DNA of 64,000 nt from the NCBI RefSeq assembly GCF_000815465.1, contig NZ_JSWE01000092.1, positions 124,001 through 188,000 on the forward strand. The letters are read 5' to 3'. Position 1 is the first letter of the stretch. Every line of letters begins with the position of its first letter. This DNA comes from Candidatus Jidaibacter acanthamoeba (GTDB lineage: Bacteria; Pseudomonadota; Alphaproteobacteria; Rickettsiales; Midichloriaceae). A model generated the notes under the pieces. That model had not been told where the DNA came from, made no database searches, and saw nothing but the letters and a program-made list of their open reading frames with translations. The position numbers and the translations under genes are program-made. Below, piece after piece: positions 46,560 to 54,833 of this stretch.

Positions 46560-46928
46560 ATGAACCAGGAACAGTTAACCAAGTTGCTGTCGGCACAAAA
46601 GCTGACGGCTTCAACCATCCGCTCAATCTCCGATGAAGTGATGAATATCATAGAACTCGCCTTAATCGGCGACGAGGAGGCTTTAGAGAAATTAAAGCTT
46701 TATAACTCTAAGGAACACGATCTTCTTGCCACCTTTTTTAAGGTTAGCTCGCTTATAATCAAAATATTCCCTATGGAACATAGGATTATAGGCACTGAGC
46801 TCGTCAAAAGCTTAGAAGATGTACCTAAAGAAGAAGAGCCAAATGAGAATCTAATCACTGAAGCAGATATTAACGTAATGAAAAATTATATAGAACGCTA
46901 TGAAAGAGAAAAAAATAAAGTTCATTGA
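46560..46928 (+). CDS. Hypothetical helical protein next to DUF2460, 122 residues
   Basis: Unrecognised and all-helical. Residues 1-60 are amphipathic (LTASTIRSISDEVMNIIELAL), followed by FFKVSSLIIKIFPMEHRIIGTE and an acidic end. It overlaps the start of the DUF2460 gene by 29 bases, so it is translated with the tail genes. Size and position allow a tail assembly protein or small terminase, but I see no diagnostic motif. Confidence 0.6.
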   Translation: MNQEQLTKLLSAQKLTASTIRSISDEVMNIIELALIGDEEALEKLKLYNSKEHDLLATFFKVSSLIIKIFPMEHRIIGTELVKSLEDVPKEEEPNENLITEADINVMKNYIERYEREKNKVH

Positions 46929-47511
46929 ACAACGCTTCCCCGAAAATATTTCCTATGGATCAAGCGGCGGCCCTTGCTACTCCACCGATGTTATCACGAT
47001 GACTAGCGGATATGAGCAAAGGAACATAAATTGGCAGCAATCAAGAAATCAATATAATGTTGCTTACGGCATAAAAACCGAAGAGCATATTAAGGAGCTG
47101 ATAGCTTTTTTCAGAATTTGTAAAGGTAAGGCAATCGGATTCAGGTTTAAAGATTGGAATGATTATACTGCTAAAAACCAACTGATCGCCATTGGGGATG
47201 GGAAGAAAAATTCATTTCAACTGGTGAAAACCTATAAAACAGTAGCAGTTAAAGAGCAGAGAATAATCTCTAAACCGGTGCCCGGCAAGGTCAAAATTTT
47301 CTTAGATGATAATGAATATAAGGAGGTAGAAGTGGATTATACTTCAGGGATAGTAACTTTTAAAACTCCTCCTGCGGCAGATGTAAAAATTACTGCAAGT
47401 TTTAATTTTGATGTGCCGGTGAGGTTTGATACAGATTCACTGCTTACCTCAATTGAAGCTTATCAAACCCATTCACTAAATAATATTCCGCTTGTTGAAA
47501 TAAGAGTATAA
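46900..47511 (+). CDS. DUF2460 distal tail protein (GTA gene 12-like)
   Basis: A 203-residue baseplate/tail-tip protein. FPENISYGSSGGPCYSTDVITMTSGYEQRN and LIAFFRICKGKAIGFRFKDWNDY are the DUF2460 hallmarks. In RcGTA the same protein sits between the tape measure and DUF2163. Normal length. It is followed by DUF2163 after six bases. The start is ATG 46900 inside the previous gene. Confidence 0.95.
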   Translation: MKEKKIKFIEQRFPENISYGSSGGPCYSTDVITMTSGYEQRNINWQQSRNQYNVAYGIKTEEHIKELIAFFRICKGKAIGFRFKDWNDYTAKNQLIAIGDGKKNSFQLVKTYKTVAVKEQRIISKPVPGKVKIFLDDNEYKEVEVDYTSGIVTFKTPPAADVKITASFNFDVPVRFDTDSLLTSIEAYQTHSLNNIPLVEIRV

Positions 47512-47516
47512 TTCCT

Positions 47517-48350
47517 ATGAACGCAATCACCCCCAAACTAGCCGAGCTTTTAGAGCAGGAAATTACAGCATTCGCCACTTGTTGGCTGCTGAAATTAAAA
47601 TCCGGCGAAGAGCTGGGTTTTACTGATTTTGATCAGGATCTTAATATTAATAATATAACATACCATTCAGCTTCCGGGTTTACTCCTAGTGCGGTTTTAA
47701 GTAATTCCGGTCTTGCTCCCGATAACCTTGAGATTGAAGGTATGTTGGATAATGAGCTTATCCTAAAGCAGGACTTAATTGCCGGAAAATATGATCATGC
47801 CGAGATTGAAATATTTTTAGTTAACTATGAAAATTTAAATGCGGGAAAGCTTCACTTGAAGCGAGGTTGGTTTGGTGAAGTTAGTATCAAAGATAATATG
47901 TTTATCGCTGAAGTAAAAGGACTGACCCATGCTTTAAATAAAAACATCGGCGATCTTTATTCTCACCGCTGCCGAGCTAAGTTTGGTGATGAAAAATGTA
48001 AAGCAGATTTAAGCAAATATACTTTTTCGGGTAGTATAACCGAGGCTCAAAGTAATAATACTTTAATTGATATTAATCGCGCAGAGGAATCTGATTTCTT
48101 TCAATACGGTAGCATTAAGTTTTTAACCGGGGCAAACCAAGGTATAGCAAAAGAAATTCAAAGTTATACGAGAAGCGGAAAAATAGTGCTTGCAAGCCCG
48201 TTGCCTCATAAGCCGAGTGCAGGTGACAGTTATGAAATCACCGCTGGGTGTAATAAATCTTTTGAAACTTGTTATAAGCAATTTAACAATGCAATTAATT
48301 TTAGAGGAGAGCCGCACATCCCGGGAATAACTAAACTGCTTAAGGTTTAA
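47517..48350 (+). CDS. DUF2163 hub protein (GTA gene 13-like)
   Basis: A 277-residue tail-tip hub protein. TCWLLKLKSGEELGFTDFDQDL is the typical beginning. The C-terminal part contains HRCRAKFGDEKC and CNKSFETCYKQFNNAINFRGEPHIPG, cysteine motifs that may form the iron-sulphur or disulfide site seen in the tail-hub family. In RcGTA a peptidase and a large host-contact protein follow. They are absent here, so the tail tip set is incomplete in this window. Confidence 0.95.
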   Translation: MNAITPKLAELLEQEITAFATCWLLKLKSGEELGFTDFDQDLNINNITYHSASGFTPSAVLSNSGLAPDNLEIEGMLDNELILKQDLIAGKYDHAEIEIFLVNYENLNAGKLHLKRGWFGEVSIKDNMFIAEVKGLTHALNKNIGDLYSHRCRAKFGDEKCKADLSKYTFSGSITEAQSNNTLIDINRAEESDFFQYGSIKFLTGANQGIAKEIQSYTRSGKIVLASPLPHKPSAGDSYEITAGCNKSFETCYKQFNNAINFRGEPHIPGITKLLKV

Positions 48351-48435
48351 TGCAGGTAAGGTATTAAATAATAGGATTCCGTTACATATGATTTAAAGGA
48401 TTACCCTTCTATATTGTTAATTTTTTTATTTTAAC

Positions 48436-48463
48436 TTGTATTATACTTTATATATTATATAAT
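48436..48463 (+). promoter_or_regulatory. Candidate sigma-70 promoter for the LRR gene
   Basis: TTGTAT at 48436-48441 and a perfect TATAAT at 48458-48463 are 16 bases apart, 35 bases before the ATG. This would let the LRR gene be expressed independently of the GTA cluster. Confidence 0.5.
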
Positions 48464-48497
48464 TTTAAAAAATTTATAATTTAATAGAGATAGTAAA

Positions 48498-50576
48498 ATG
48501 TATGGTTCTAAATTTACTGTTTGTGAATTTACTGTTAGTAAATTAATGGAATTAAAAACTACTAGACTACATGAACCCCTTGAATCAAAGGTGAGGGAAG
48601 AGCTTGAAAAATGTACGTCATTAAGTCTTAGAGGATCGGTTGCTTATTTAAAGGATAATAAAATCAGCACTAAAGATTTCCAAGCAGTACTCGCCGCTTT
48701 AAAAACTAATTCAACAGTTACTTCAATTAAAATATTAACAGATTCAGTTAATGTTATTTCCGACTTATCTCAAGTTTTAATTGTTAACAAAAATATTAAA
48801 TCATTAAATATTAAATTTAAAAATCTAAATGAAAAGGTTGCTAATAATTTCACACAAGCTCTAAGCAAAAATAACAGCCTTGATCAGTTGGAAATATACG
48901 TAATATCTTATAAAAAAAGCACTGAGCAAGAAACTTTAAGAACAATAGAGGTTATAGAAGACTCAGTAGTTAAATTTTTAGAGAGAAGACATATTAAGTC
49001 ATTAAGATTATCACTGGGGCATAAATTTAAGGATGCTGCAAGGTTATTTGAAGTTCTAAAAAAACAACCATTATTATCTGAACTTAATCTCTCTCGTAAT
49101 AAACTCGGTTTAGAAGAAATTAAGTTTCTAGAAGACTTGCTTACTTCAAGTAATTATAACATTGAGAGTCTTAATTTATCACATAATAATTTTGGAGAAG
49201 GCTTGTTTAAAAAATTAGCTGTAGCATTATATAAAAATACTTCAATTAATGCACTTTATTTAAAAGGGAATGAATACTCTCCTGAAGAAGCGGAAATATT
49301 ATTAAATTATTTAAAAGACAGATTATCATTTTTAAAAATTCATTTAACTGAAAAAATGCTGCCTAAAAATAAAATTAATCAATTTAATAGTATTCCGCAT
49401 ATTAATCCTCTTATTTCATTGTTTTTTAATAGATGGGGAGAAATTGGATCTAAAAATTATGATTTAAACAAGCTTTCTAAAATATATCACCAATTATTAG
49501 AGGTAGAATGTGCTAATATTAATATTCGTGATATATCGAATTTTATATATTTATTCATTGATAATATACAGCGTGCTAATGATTATAAAGAAGCTTCAGG
49601 AAATGAAAATAATAATAAGTTTTTTTCCGATTTCAAAGATGCATTAAAAATATGCCGTGTTCTGGATTTATCACTTTCATTAGTTTTACCATATGAAACT
49701 CAGAGCGTTATATTTAAGGAAGTTTACCTGGAAAATAATTTCTCTTCCCTTCAAAAAAAATACCCTGCACATTCGAAAATCTTAGAAAAAATGAAGAAAG
49801 AAAGTAGGTCGGCTACTACAATCCTGCTAGGGTTTCCTCCAATTTCTGAAGCCCTGGAAAGGTTGATGCATAAAGACGAACCTTTTCTGATTAAAGCTGC
49901 TGAGTACCCTGACGAGAACCTGAGGATTTTACAGCTAATTATGGTTAAAGAAGATCTTTTTATAAGTAAATCCATTAAGGATCCTGCTCTGAGTTTACAA
50001 GTCTTGGAAAGTGTAAGACCCGTTTATAAAAAAGCAATAACTTATTTAGCGGAAAATTATTTACGCTTATACGGAGTTTGTAAAGAAGTTACCTTCAATT
50101 CAGGCTTTACTCTTCCAGCAGAGGTTACAGCGTATATATGTAGCTTTCTAAAACCTGGTGATATTAAACCAGGGAAATTTAAACAGCAAACAGAACAGGG
50201 AAGTAATAGCCTGCAATTAACTGTTGAAGCACAACAGCAATTAACTATTGAAGCACAACAGCAACAATTAACTACTCAAGCAAATGAGATTGGTAGATTA
50301 AGAGAAATTATTGGGATGCAGCAACGGCTATTGAATGAAAAGGATTATTATATTAATACTTTGTTATCGCAACTAAATGGTCTGCAATATACAGGTTTAT
50401 ATCCTCAGGATAGCTACCCGCAGCAAATGGAAATAGTTGGAGAAGGGCAACTTACGATTAAAAGAGAATTACCCGTATCTTCAAGTCCGTTAGATCCTAA
50501 TAACTTTAAACGCAGGCGTATGGAAGAAGAAAAAGAAAAAACTAATGAACACAATAGCGATTGCGGAAGGCTGTAA
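48498..50576 (+). CDS. Leucine-rich-repeat protein with F-box-like motif, candidate effector (692 residues)
   Basis: Residues about 60-280 are ribonuclease-inhibitor-type repeats (LSELNLSRNKLGLEEI near 193, IESLNLSHNNFGEGLF near 222, INALYLKGNEYSPEEA near 250). A helical middle part follows. At 539-555 the sequence LPAEVTAYICSFLKPGD fits the first half of an F-box (LPxE...I.S.L...D). After that come Gln-rich low complexity (residues 570-600), a short coiled coil and a basic KRRR motif near 676. LRR plus F-box is a eukaryotic ubiquitin-ligase arrangement and suggests a host-directed protein. A short F-box match alone is weak evidence. No secretion signal was seen. Confidence 0.75.
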   Translation: MYGSKFTVCEFTVSKLMELKTTRLHEPLESKVREELEKCTSLSLRGSVAYLKDNKISTKDFQAVLAALKTNSTVTSIKILTDSVNVISDLSQVLIVNKNIKSLNIKFKNLNEKVANNFTQALSKNNSLDQLEIYVISYKKSTEQETLRTIEVIEDSVVKFLERRHIKSLRLSLGHKFKDAARLFEVLKKQPLLSELNLSRNKLGLEEIKFLEDLLTSSNYNIESLNLSHNNFGEGLFKKLAVALYKNTSINALYLKGNEYSPEEAEILLNYLKDRLSFLKIHLTEKMLPKNKINQFNSIPHINPLISLFFNRWGEIGSKNYDLNKLSKIYHQLLEVECANINIRDISNFIYLFIDNIQRANDYKEASGNENNNKFFSDFKDALKICRVLDLSLSLVLPYETQSVIFKEVYLENNFSSLQKKYPAHSKILEKMKKESRSATTILLGFPPISEALERLMHKDEPFLIKAAEYPDENLRILQLIMVKEDLFISKSIKDPALSLQVLESVRPVYKKAITYLAENYLRLYGVCKEVTFNSGFTLPAEVTAYICSFLKPGDIKPGKFKQQTEQGSNSLQLTVEAQQQLTIEAQQQQLTTQANEIGRLREIIGMQQRLLNEKDYYINTLLSQLNGLQYTGLYPQDSYPQQMEIVGEGQLTIKRELPVSSSPLDPNNFKRRRMEEEKEKTNEHNSDCGRL

Positions 50577-50633
50577 GTTTTAGTTCTCAACTTAAGTGAA
50601 AATGACTGTGTCTCGAAAATAAATTGATTGCTT

Positions 50634-50880
50634 AAGGCACACTACCCGACATGTAAATAGGAATGATAAGCAAAATCAATTGTGTAACATTATAGGGAAG
50701 AAGAGTAAGCGCGTGCCTGGGGGGCATGAGTGCTCCTTCGGAGCACGAAGGAGTGCGCTTATGAATTCTTCGAATTCACATTGCGATTTTACATGAAAGT
50801 AGTCATAATTCCGAGCATTTAGCTATTAGTAATATATTTTTGTAACATTGTTGCTATGGAGGGTCGGGTAGTGTGTGCTT
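50634..50880. mobile_element. MITE-like element with inverted ends and hairpins
   Basis: Ends CACACTACCCGAC (50638-50650) and its exact complement (50863-50875) are perfect 13-bp inverted repeats about 247 bases apart. They extend imperfectly to AAGG and GCTT outside. Inside are TGTAACATT at 50683-50691 and again at 50841-50849, and three hairpins: GTGCTCC/GGAGCAC (50730-50746, TTC loop), TAAGCGC/GCGCTTA (50706-50712 and 50755-50761) and TGAATTC/GAATTCA (50762-50778, TTC loop). The middle is more GC-rich than its surroundings. No transposase is encoded, so it would be non-autonomous or a remnant. Confidence 0.6.
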
Positions 50881-50961
50881 ATAGTTTAAAGCTAATAACT
50901 TATTGAATATCATGAATAATATTGATATAATACAGAAAATTTTAAGTTTTTAGAGAAAGAT

Positions 50962-52314
50962 ATGTTTAAACTAGTGATTCTTATAGCAATTTTAAGCTTA
51001 TCCTTTCGTGTTTCGGCGAGTGCCGAGGTATTGCAGTTTGCTCAAATAACTAAAATTCACGATACTTCAGAAGGTATTAATGACAAAGAAAGTTTAGCAG
51101 TCGTTAGTCTTGCACCCGATAAATTTTCAATACGAGTAGCTGACCGCGAGATAATTTATGATTTTTCAAATAACTATCAATATACGGTTAACCACGAAAA
51201 GCAAACCTACGACAGCGTACCTATCTATTATATTATAAATTTCAGGGGTAAGGAAAAGCAAAACAGAGAGTTCTTAAACGAACTGTTTAAACGGTTGGAG
51301 AAGGACGATAAAGTGACAATTCCGAAAAAACGAAAAATTATTTCGGATAAAATTAGGCAATTCGATTTGGAGATGGCTTTTTCCATAGGTAGAGATTCCG
51401 CGGTTACTTCCAAAATGGTTCAAAAAACAAAAACACAAAACACGAGTTTCTTTTTTAATGGTAAAAAAGCTGCGGAATTTGAAACGGGTTCATTTATTAT
51501 ACCTGCTGCGTTCAAAAATATGTACTTTAAATATATTCTCTATACTCAAAATCTTCATCCGTTTATGATTGAAGATCATTTATCACGAGAAAAGTTGTTT
51601 GAAAAATTAAATTATACTTTTAAACCGGGTTTTGAGGGTGAACGCCGGGTAGACGTCGCAATCCAGCCTGAAAGTATAAGCTTTCAAGAAGGCGATATTA
51701 AAATTCCCGTAAATTATCGCGAAGATTGTAGTATCGGTAAGAATATTTGCGAACTGTATTATGCAGTAAAATATGGCTCCTTAAAAATTTCCGAACAGCA
51801 GTTCATTAATGAAATTAAAGAGCATTTACTTAAAGAGGATCGACTTAGCGCTTTTTTAACTGCAAATGAATATATGTTGCAATATGGAGTGCAACAGGTT
51901 GAATTATTCAAGAAAATCATAAGTGATAATAATGATGAGCAATTAATCGAAGTAATGAGCGCAATTGATCGCCAAAATTCAAAAGAATCAACGCATAATG
52001 CGCTTACCATGCTTGAAGAAGCGGCTGCTCAAAATACGAAAAAGGGTTATGTGCTATATATTTTTATGGCTAATCATTATAGCCTAGGCAAATTTGACGA
52101 GAGCTACCATTATATGTTAAAAGCATTGCAGAAAAACCCATTTATAGTCGGTGCTTACGTTGATTTAAGCCGAGTATTTTTTGAAGCGTATGATACTGAG
52201 AAAGCATGGTTTATTCTTGACCTGGCTTATAAAATAAACCCCGAACATTATATGAACAAAGGTGCGGAAATTTTAAAAGATAAATTACGCCAAAAGCACC
52301 CTGAGTATTTTTAA
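50962..52314 (+). CDS. Secreted protein with C-terminal TPR-like helices, 450 residues
   Basis: Signal peptide at residues 1-21 (MFKLVILIAILSLSFRVSASA). The N-terminal two thirds are mostly beta, with no recognised domain. From about residue 345 the pattern TLEEAAAQNTKKGYVLYIFMANHYSLGKFDESYHYMLKALQKNPF (in segments) and AYVDLSRVFFEAYDTEKAWFILDLAYKINPEHY resembles two or three tetratricopeptide repeats. Likely periplasmic or exported, with a protein-binding role. It is followed by a small gene 30 bases later. Confidence 0.7.
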   Translation: MFKLVILIAILSLSFRVSASAEVLQFAQITKIHDTSEGINDKESLAVVSLAPDKFSIRVADREIIYDFSNNYQYTVNHEKQTYDSVPIYYIINFRGKEKQNREFLNELFKRLEKDDKVTIPKKRKIISDKIRQFDLEMAFSIGRDSAVTSKMVQKTKTQNTSFFFNGKKAAEFETGSFIIPAAFKNMYFKYILYTQNLHPFMIEDHLSREKLFEKLNYTFKPGFEGERRVDVAIQPESISFQEGDIKIPVNYREDCSIGKNICELYYAVKYGSLKISEQQFINEIKEHLLKEDRLSAFLTANEYMLQYGVQQVELFKKIISDNNDEQLIEVMSAIDRQNSKESTHNALTMLEEAAAQNTKKGYVLYIFMANHYSLGKFDESYHYMLKALQKNPFIVGAYVDLSRVFFEAYDTEKAWFILDLAYKINPEHYMNKGAEILKDKLRQKHPEYF

Positions 52315-52344
52315 GGGTATAAGGAAAGAAGGAGATTATATAAT

Positions 52345-52620
52345 ATGATAGAGTTCATTATATTTGTTATTTCTTTTGTAGAAGTAATTTATATCTACAA
52401 ATTTTATTCATCATGGTATTTACTAAAGTTTGAAGAGGGGTACTCAAATTCAAAGCTGGATCAGATTATCAATTTATTTTTAATAAAGTTTAGATTTATA
52501 CGTAATAATAATATAATATTTTATATTAACTCTAATTTTGAATATAATTTTAGTTTAAAAAAAGAAATAGGGATAGACCGATTTTTTAAATTAATAGGTA
52601 TTTGCGGGCTAAAAAGATGA
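52345..52620 (+). CDS. Small membrane-anchored hypothetical protein, 91 residues
   Basis: One N-terminal helix (residues about 3-22) precedes an Asn/Phe/Ile-rich remainder with very AT-rich codons. AAGGAG precedes the ATG. Its TGA overlaps the next gene's ATG (ATGA), which supports coupling. No family is recognised. Confidence 0.55.
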   Translation: MIEFIIFVISFVEVIYIYKFYSSWYLLKFEEGYSNSKLDQIINLFLIKFRFIRNNNIIFYINSNFEYNFSLKKEIGIDRFFKLIGICGLKR

Positions 52621-53033
52621 CGGATACACCTACTAAGCAAGCTGAAAAAGGTATATGGCTGATTTATGATTATGAATGCCCGCTATGTGATATGTATTGT
52701 CGCGCAATCAGAATTAAAAAGGATATAGGCAATTTAACTCTGGTAGATGCCCGTCAACCAAGTAGTGTAATGGATGAAATAACTAAGCTCGGCTGGGATA
52801 TTGATAACGGAATGGTATTAAAAGTTGATGACTCACTATATTACGGCAGTGAAGCAATACATATTCTTACCCTGCTTAGTACTCGGGCGGGGATGTTTAA
52901 CAAAATTAACTATTTTGTATTTAAATCATACTTAATGTCTAAAGTGCTGTATCCGTTCTTTCGGAGTATACGTAACATTTTGCTTTTCAAATTGATGGGC
53001 AGAACTAAAATTAATAACTTGGAGAAAAAATAA
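52617..53033 (+). CDS. DCC1-like thiol-disulfide oxidoreductase family protein
   Basis: A 138-residue protein with the DCC motif: IYDYECPLCDMYCR has C21-x-x-C24, followed by LVDARQPS and the DDSLYYGSEAIHILTLLSTR segment near residue 78. The family is thioredoxin-like and of unknown partner. ATG 52617 overlaps the previous stop; the upstream TTG at 52602 is less likely. It is convergent with the ligase-like gene, with three bases between them. Confidence 0.85.
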   Translation: MTDTPTKQAEKGIWLIYDYECPLCDMYCRAIRIKKDIGNLTLVDARQPSSVMDEITKLGWDIDNGMVLKVDDSLYYGSEAIHILTLLSTRAGMFNKINYFVFKSYLMSKVLYPFFRSIRNILLFKLMGRTKINNLEKK

Positions 53034-53035
53034 AT

Positions 53036-54307
53036 TTATTCTTTGTTATCTTCAACTCTGCTTAAAATCAAAAAGTTAAATACAATAATGAAGATCAAAC
53101 ATAGCCACCAACTCATAAATATATTAAAACTTGATTGGGAAATGGTAATATATGTAGCAAGAATAGCATAAATAAACGGCTTGAAATCTTCTCCTATAGA
53201 AGATGTAAGAGAAACGGTTCTTATAATACTTAGCCAAACCGTTAGGTTTAAAACTAAACCAATAATTCCGAGTTCAAGTAATATCTGTATAACCCCGTTA
53301 TGCGGATGGAGGGGTAAAAGGCTGATACTTGTGCTACCGATCATCATAGAGCTTAAGTTTAGCTCAGAGATAATCCTTGCTGCATTAAAACCATAGCCGG
53401 TAAGCGGCCGAAGTGAAATTAAATCGAGCACATTTTGCCAGATATAAATCCTATGTTCAAATGACCATGGAATATGCTGAAACAAAGTTTGGACGTGCGT
53501 ATTATAAATTAAGCAGCAGAGTGTAATTGGAATAAAAATATAAACACCAACTATTCCGACTTGAAAAATTGAGGCAAAAGTATGCTTAAATATTTTAGCT
53601 GAAATATAAGTGACTATTCCGGCTATTATACCGAGTTTAGCTGATTCACTCGTGTAAATAAAGATGATAACAAAGCTTAAGAGCAATAAGCAATAACTAC
53701 TGATTTTGCGATTATTCTGAATTAAGGGAATAATTGCAACCCACACGGCAATTGCAATAAATGTCATACCGCGATTAAGGTAAGATGGATCAAAATATAT
53801 AGTCTTATTTAATAGATAATGATTAATATTAGTTATAATCATTCCGTCAAAGATAAATTCCATATAACAAAAAACTAATGCAACCAGATAACCCAACAAA
53901 AAAAGTTTAGTGTTGGATAGCTTTGAGCGAAAAGCAAATAGCAAAATAAATCCACAAAGAATAGTCGCCGAAACTTTTAAACTTTCTAAAAGGGTGCTTT
54001 TATAATTTAAAGAATATAAAGCACTTAAAAAACAAAAGCTTAAGAATGCTAATAAGCTAAGCACCAAAAGTTTATTTTTTTTAAAGGAAGAGAAAATTTC
54101 ATCAATTCTAACAAGGCTATAAGAAAAGCTAAGTAAATATATTATGAATACAGCCGAAGATGAGAGAGCGGCAAGGCTTGCTAAAATAGGAGTAATAAAG
54201 ATTAAAAATTTAATAAATAACGTATACACTTTAAATAGCTCAAGAAATTTCAAAAATACTTTCATTGAAAATGCAATAAATGTCAAAAAAATCTTTGCTT
54301 GAAGCAT
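53036..54307 (-). CDS. O-antigen ligase/polymerase-like membrane protein (Wzy_C)
   Basis: A 423-residue membrane protein with ten or more predicted helices and a large periplasmic loop. The loop shows LRPLTGYGFNAARI and PLHPHNGVIQILLELGIIGLVLN, the H-x-H-N-x-x-x-Q pattern of the Wzy_C/WaaL family, which ligates or polymerises surface polysaccharide. The start at 54307 (MLQAKIF) avoids overlapping the divergent bcp gene; longer readings begin inside it. Related proteins may glycosylate proteins instead. Confidence 0.8.
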   Translation of the reverse strand: MLQAKIFLTFIAFSMKVFLKFLELFKVYTLFIKFLIFITPILASLAALSSSAVFIIYLLSFSYSLVRIDEIFSSFKKNKLLVLSLLAFLSFCFLSALYSLNYKSTLLESLKVSATILCGFILLFAFRSKLSNTKLFLLGYLVALVFCYMEFIFDGMIITNINHYLLNKTIYFDPSYLNRGMTFIAIAVWVAIIPLIQNNRKISSYCLLLLSFVIIFIYTSESAKLGIIAGIVTYISAKIFKHTFASIFQVGIVGVYIFIPITLCCLIYNTHVQTLFQHIPWSFEHRIYIWQNVLDLISLRPLTGYGFNAARIISELNLSSMMIGSTSISLLPLHPHNGVIQILLELGIIGLVLNLTVWLSIIRTVSLTSSIGEDFKPFIYAILATYITISQSSFNIFMSWWLCLIFIIVFNFLILSRVEDNKE

Positions 54308-54356
54308 ATTTTTATATAACTTGAAAGATATAACAACGCAATATGAGTAGAAAAAA

Positions 54357-54827
54357 ATGGCAATAGGTTTGAAAGAAGGGGATAAAGCAATAGATTTTAC
54401 GTTGCCCATCAGTGAAAACGAAAGTGTTAGCTTAAAAGATTTTAAAGGAAAAAATGTAATACTTTATTTTTATCCTAAAGATAACACTCCGGGTTGCACT
54501 ACCCAAGCAAAAAACTTTAGAGATCATATGTTGAAATTTAAGGAGTTGAATACTGAAATAATAGGAGTTTCCAAAGACGATTTAAAAAGCCACAGCAAAT
54601 TCTCCGGGGAACATTGTCTGCCATTTAGAATTGCTTCCGATTATGAATCGGATGTTTGTGAGCAATATGGAGTTTGGGAGCAAAAAAGCTTTATGGGTAG
54701 GAAATATATGGGTATTACACGTAGTACCTTTTTGATTGATAAAGAGGGCATAATACGAAAAATATGGCCTGAGGTTTCGGTTAAAACCCATATAGATGAA
54801 GTGTTAAAGGAGATTAAGAAGCTTTAG
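54357..54827 (+). CDS. bcp: Thioredoxin-dependent peroxiredoxin (Bcp/PrxQ family)
   Basis: A 156-residue peroxiredoxin that reduces peroxides with thioredoxin. The peroxidatic cysteine is C47 in NTPGCTTQA. The usual partner cysteine five residues on is replaced by K52. C87 and C101 could serve instead, as in other PrxQ groups, or the enzyme may act as a 1-Cys type. SVKTHIDEVLKEIKKL at the C-terminus is typical. It may be cotranscribed with the following pseudokinase gene, which starts six bases later. Confidence 0.93.
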   Translation: MAIGLKEGDKAIDFTLPISENESVSLKDFKGKNVILYFYPKDNTPGCTTQAKNFRDHMLKFKELNTEIIGVSKDDLKSHSKFSGEHCLPFRIASDYESDVCEQYGVWEQKSFMGRKYMGITRSTFLIDKEGIIRKIWPEVSVKTHIDEVLKEIKKL

Positions 54828-54833
54828 TAAATT

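Noticed and set aside
46560-46928. Naming the 122-residue gene as GTA small terminase
   Set aside because: Only size, helical character and location fit; no diagnostic motif was visible.
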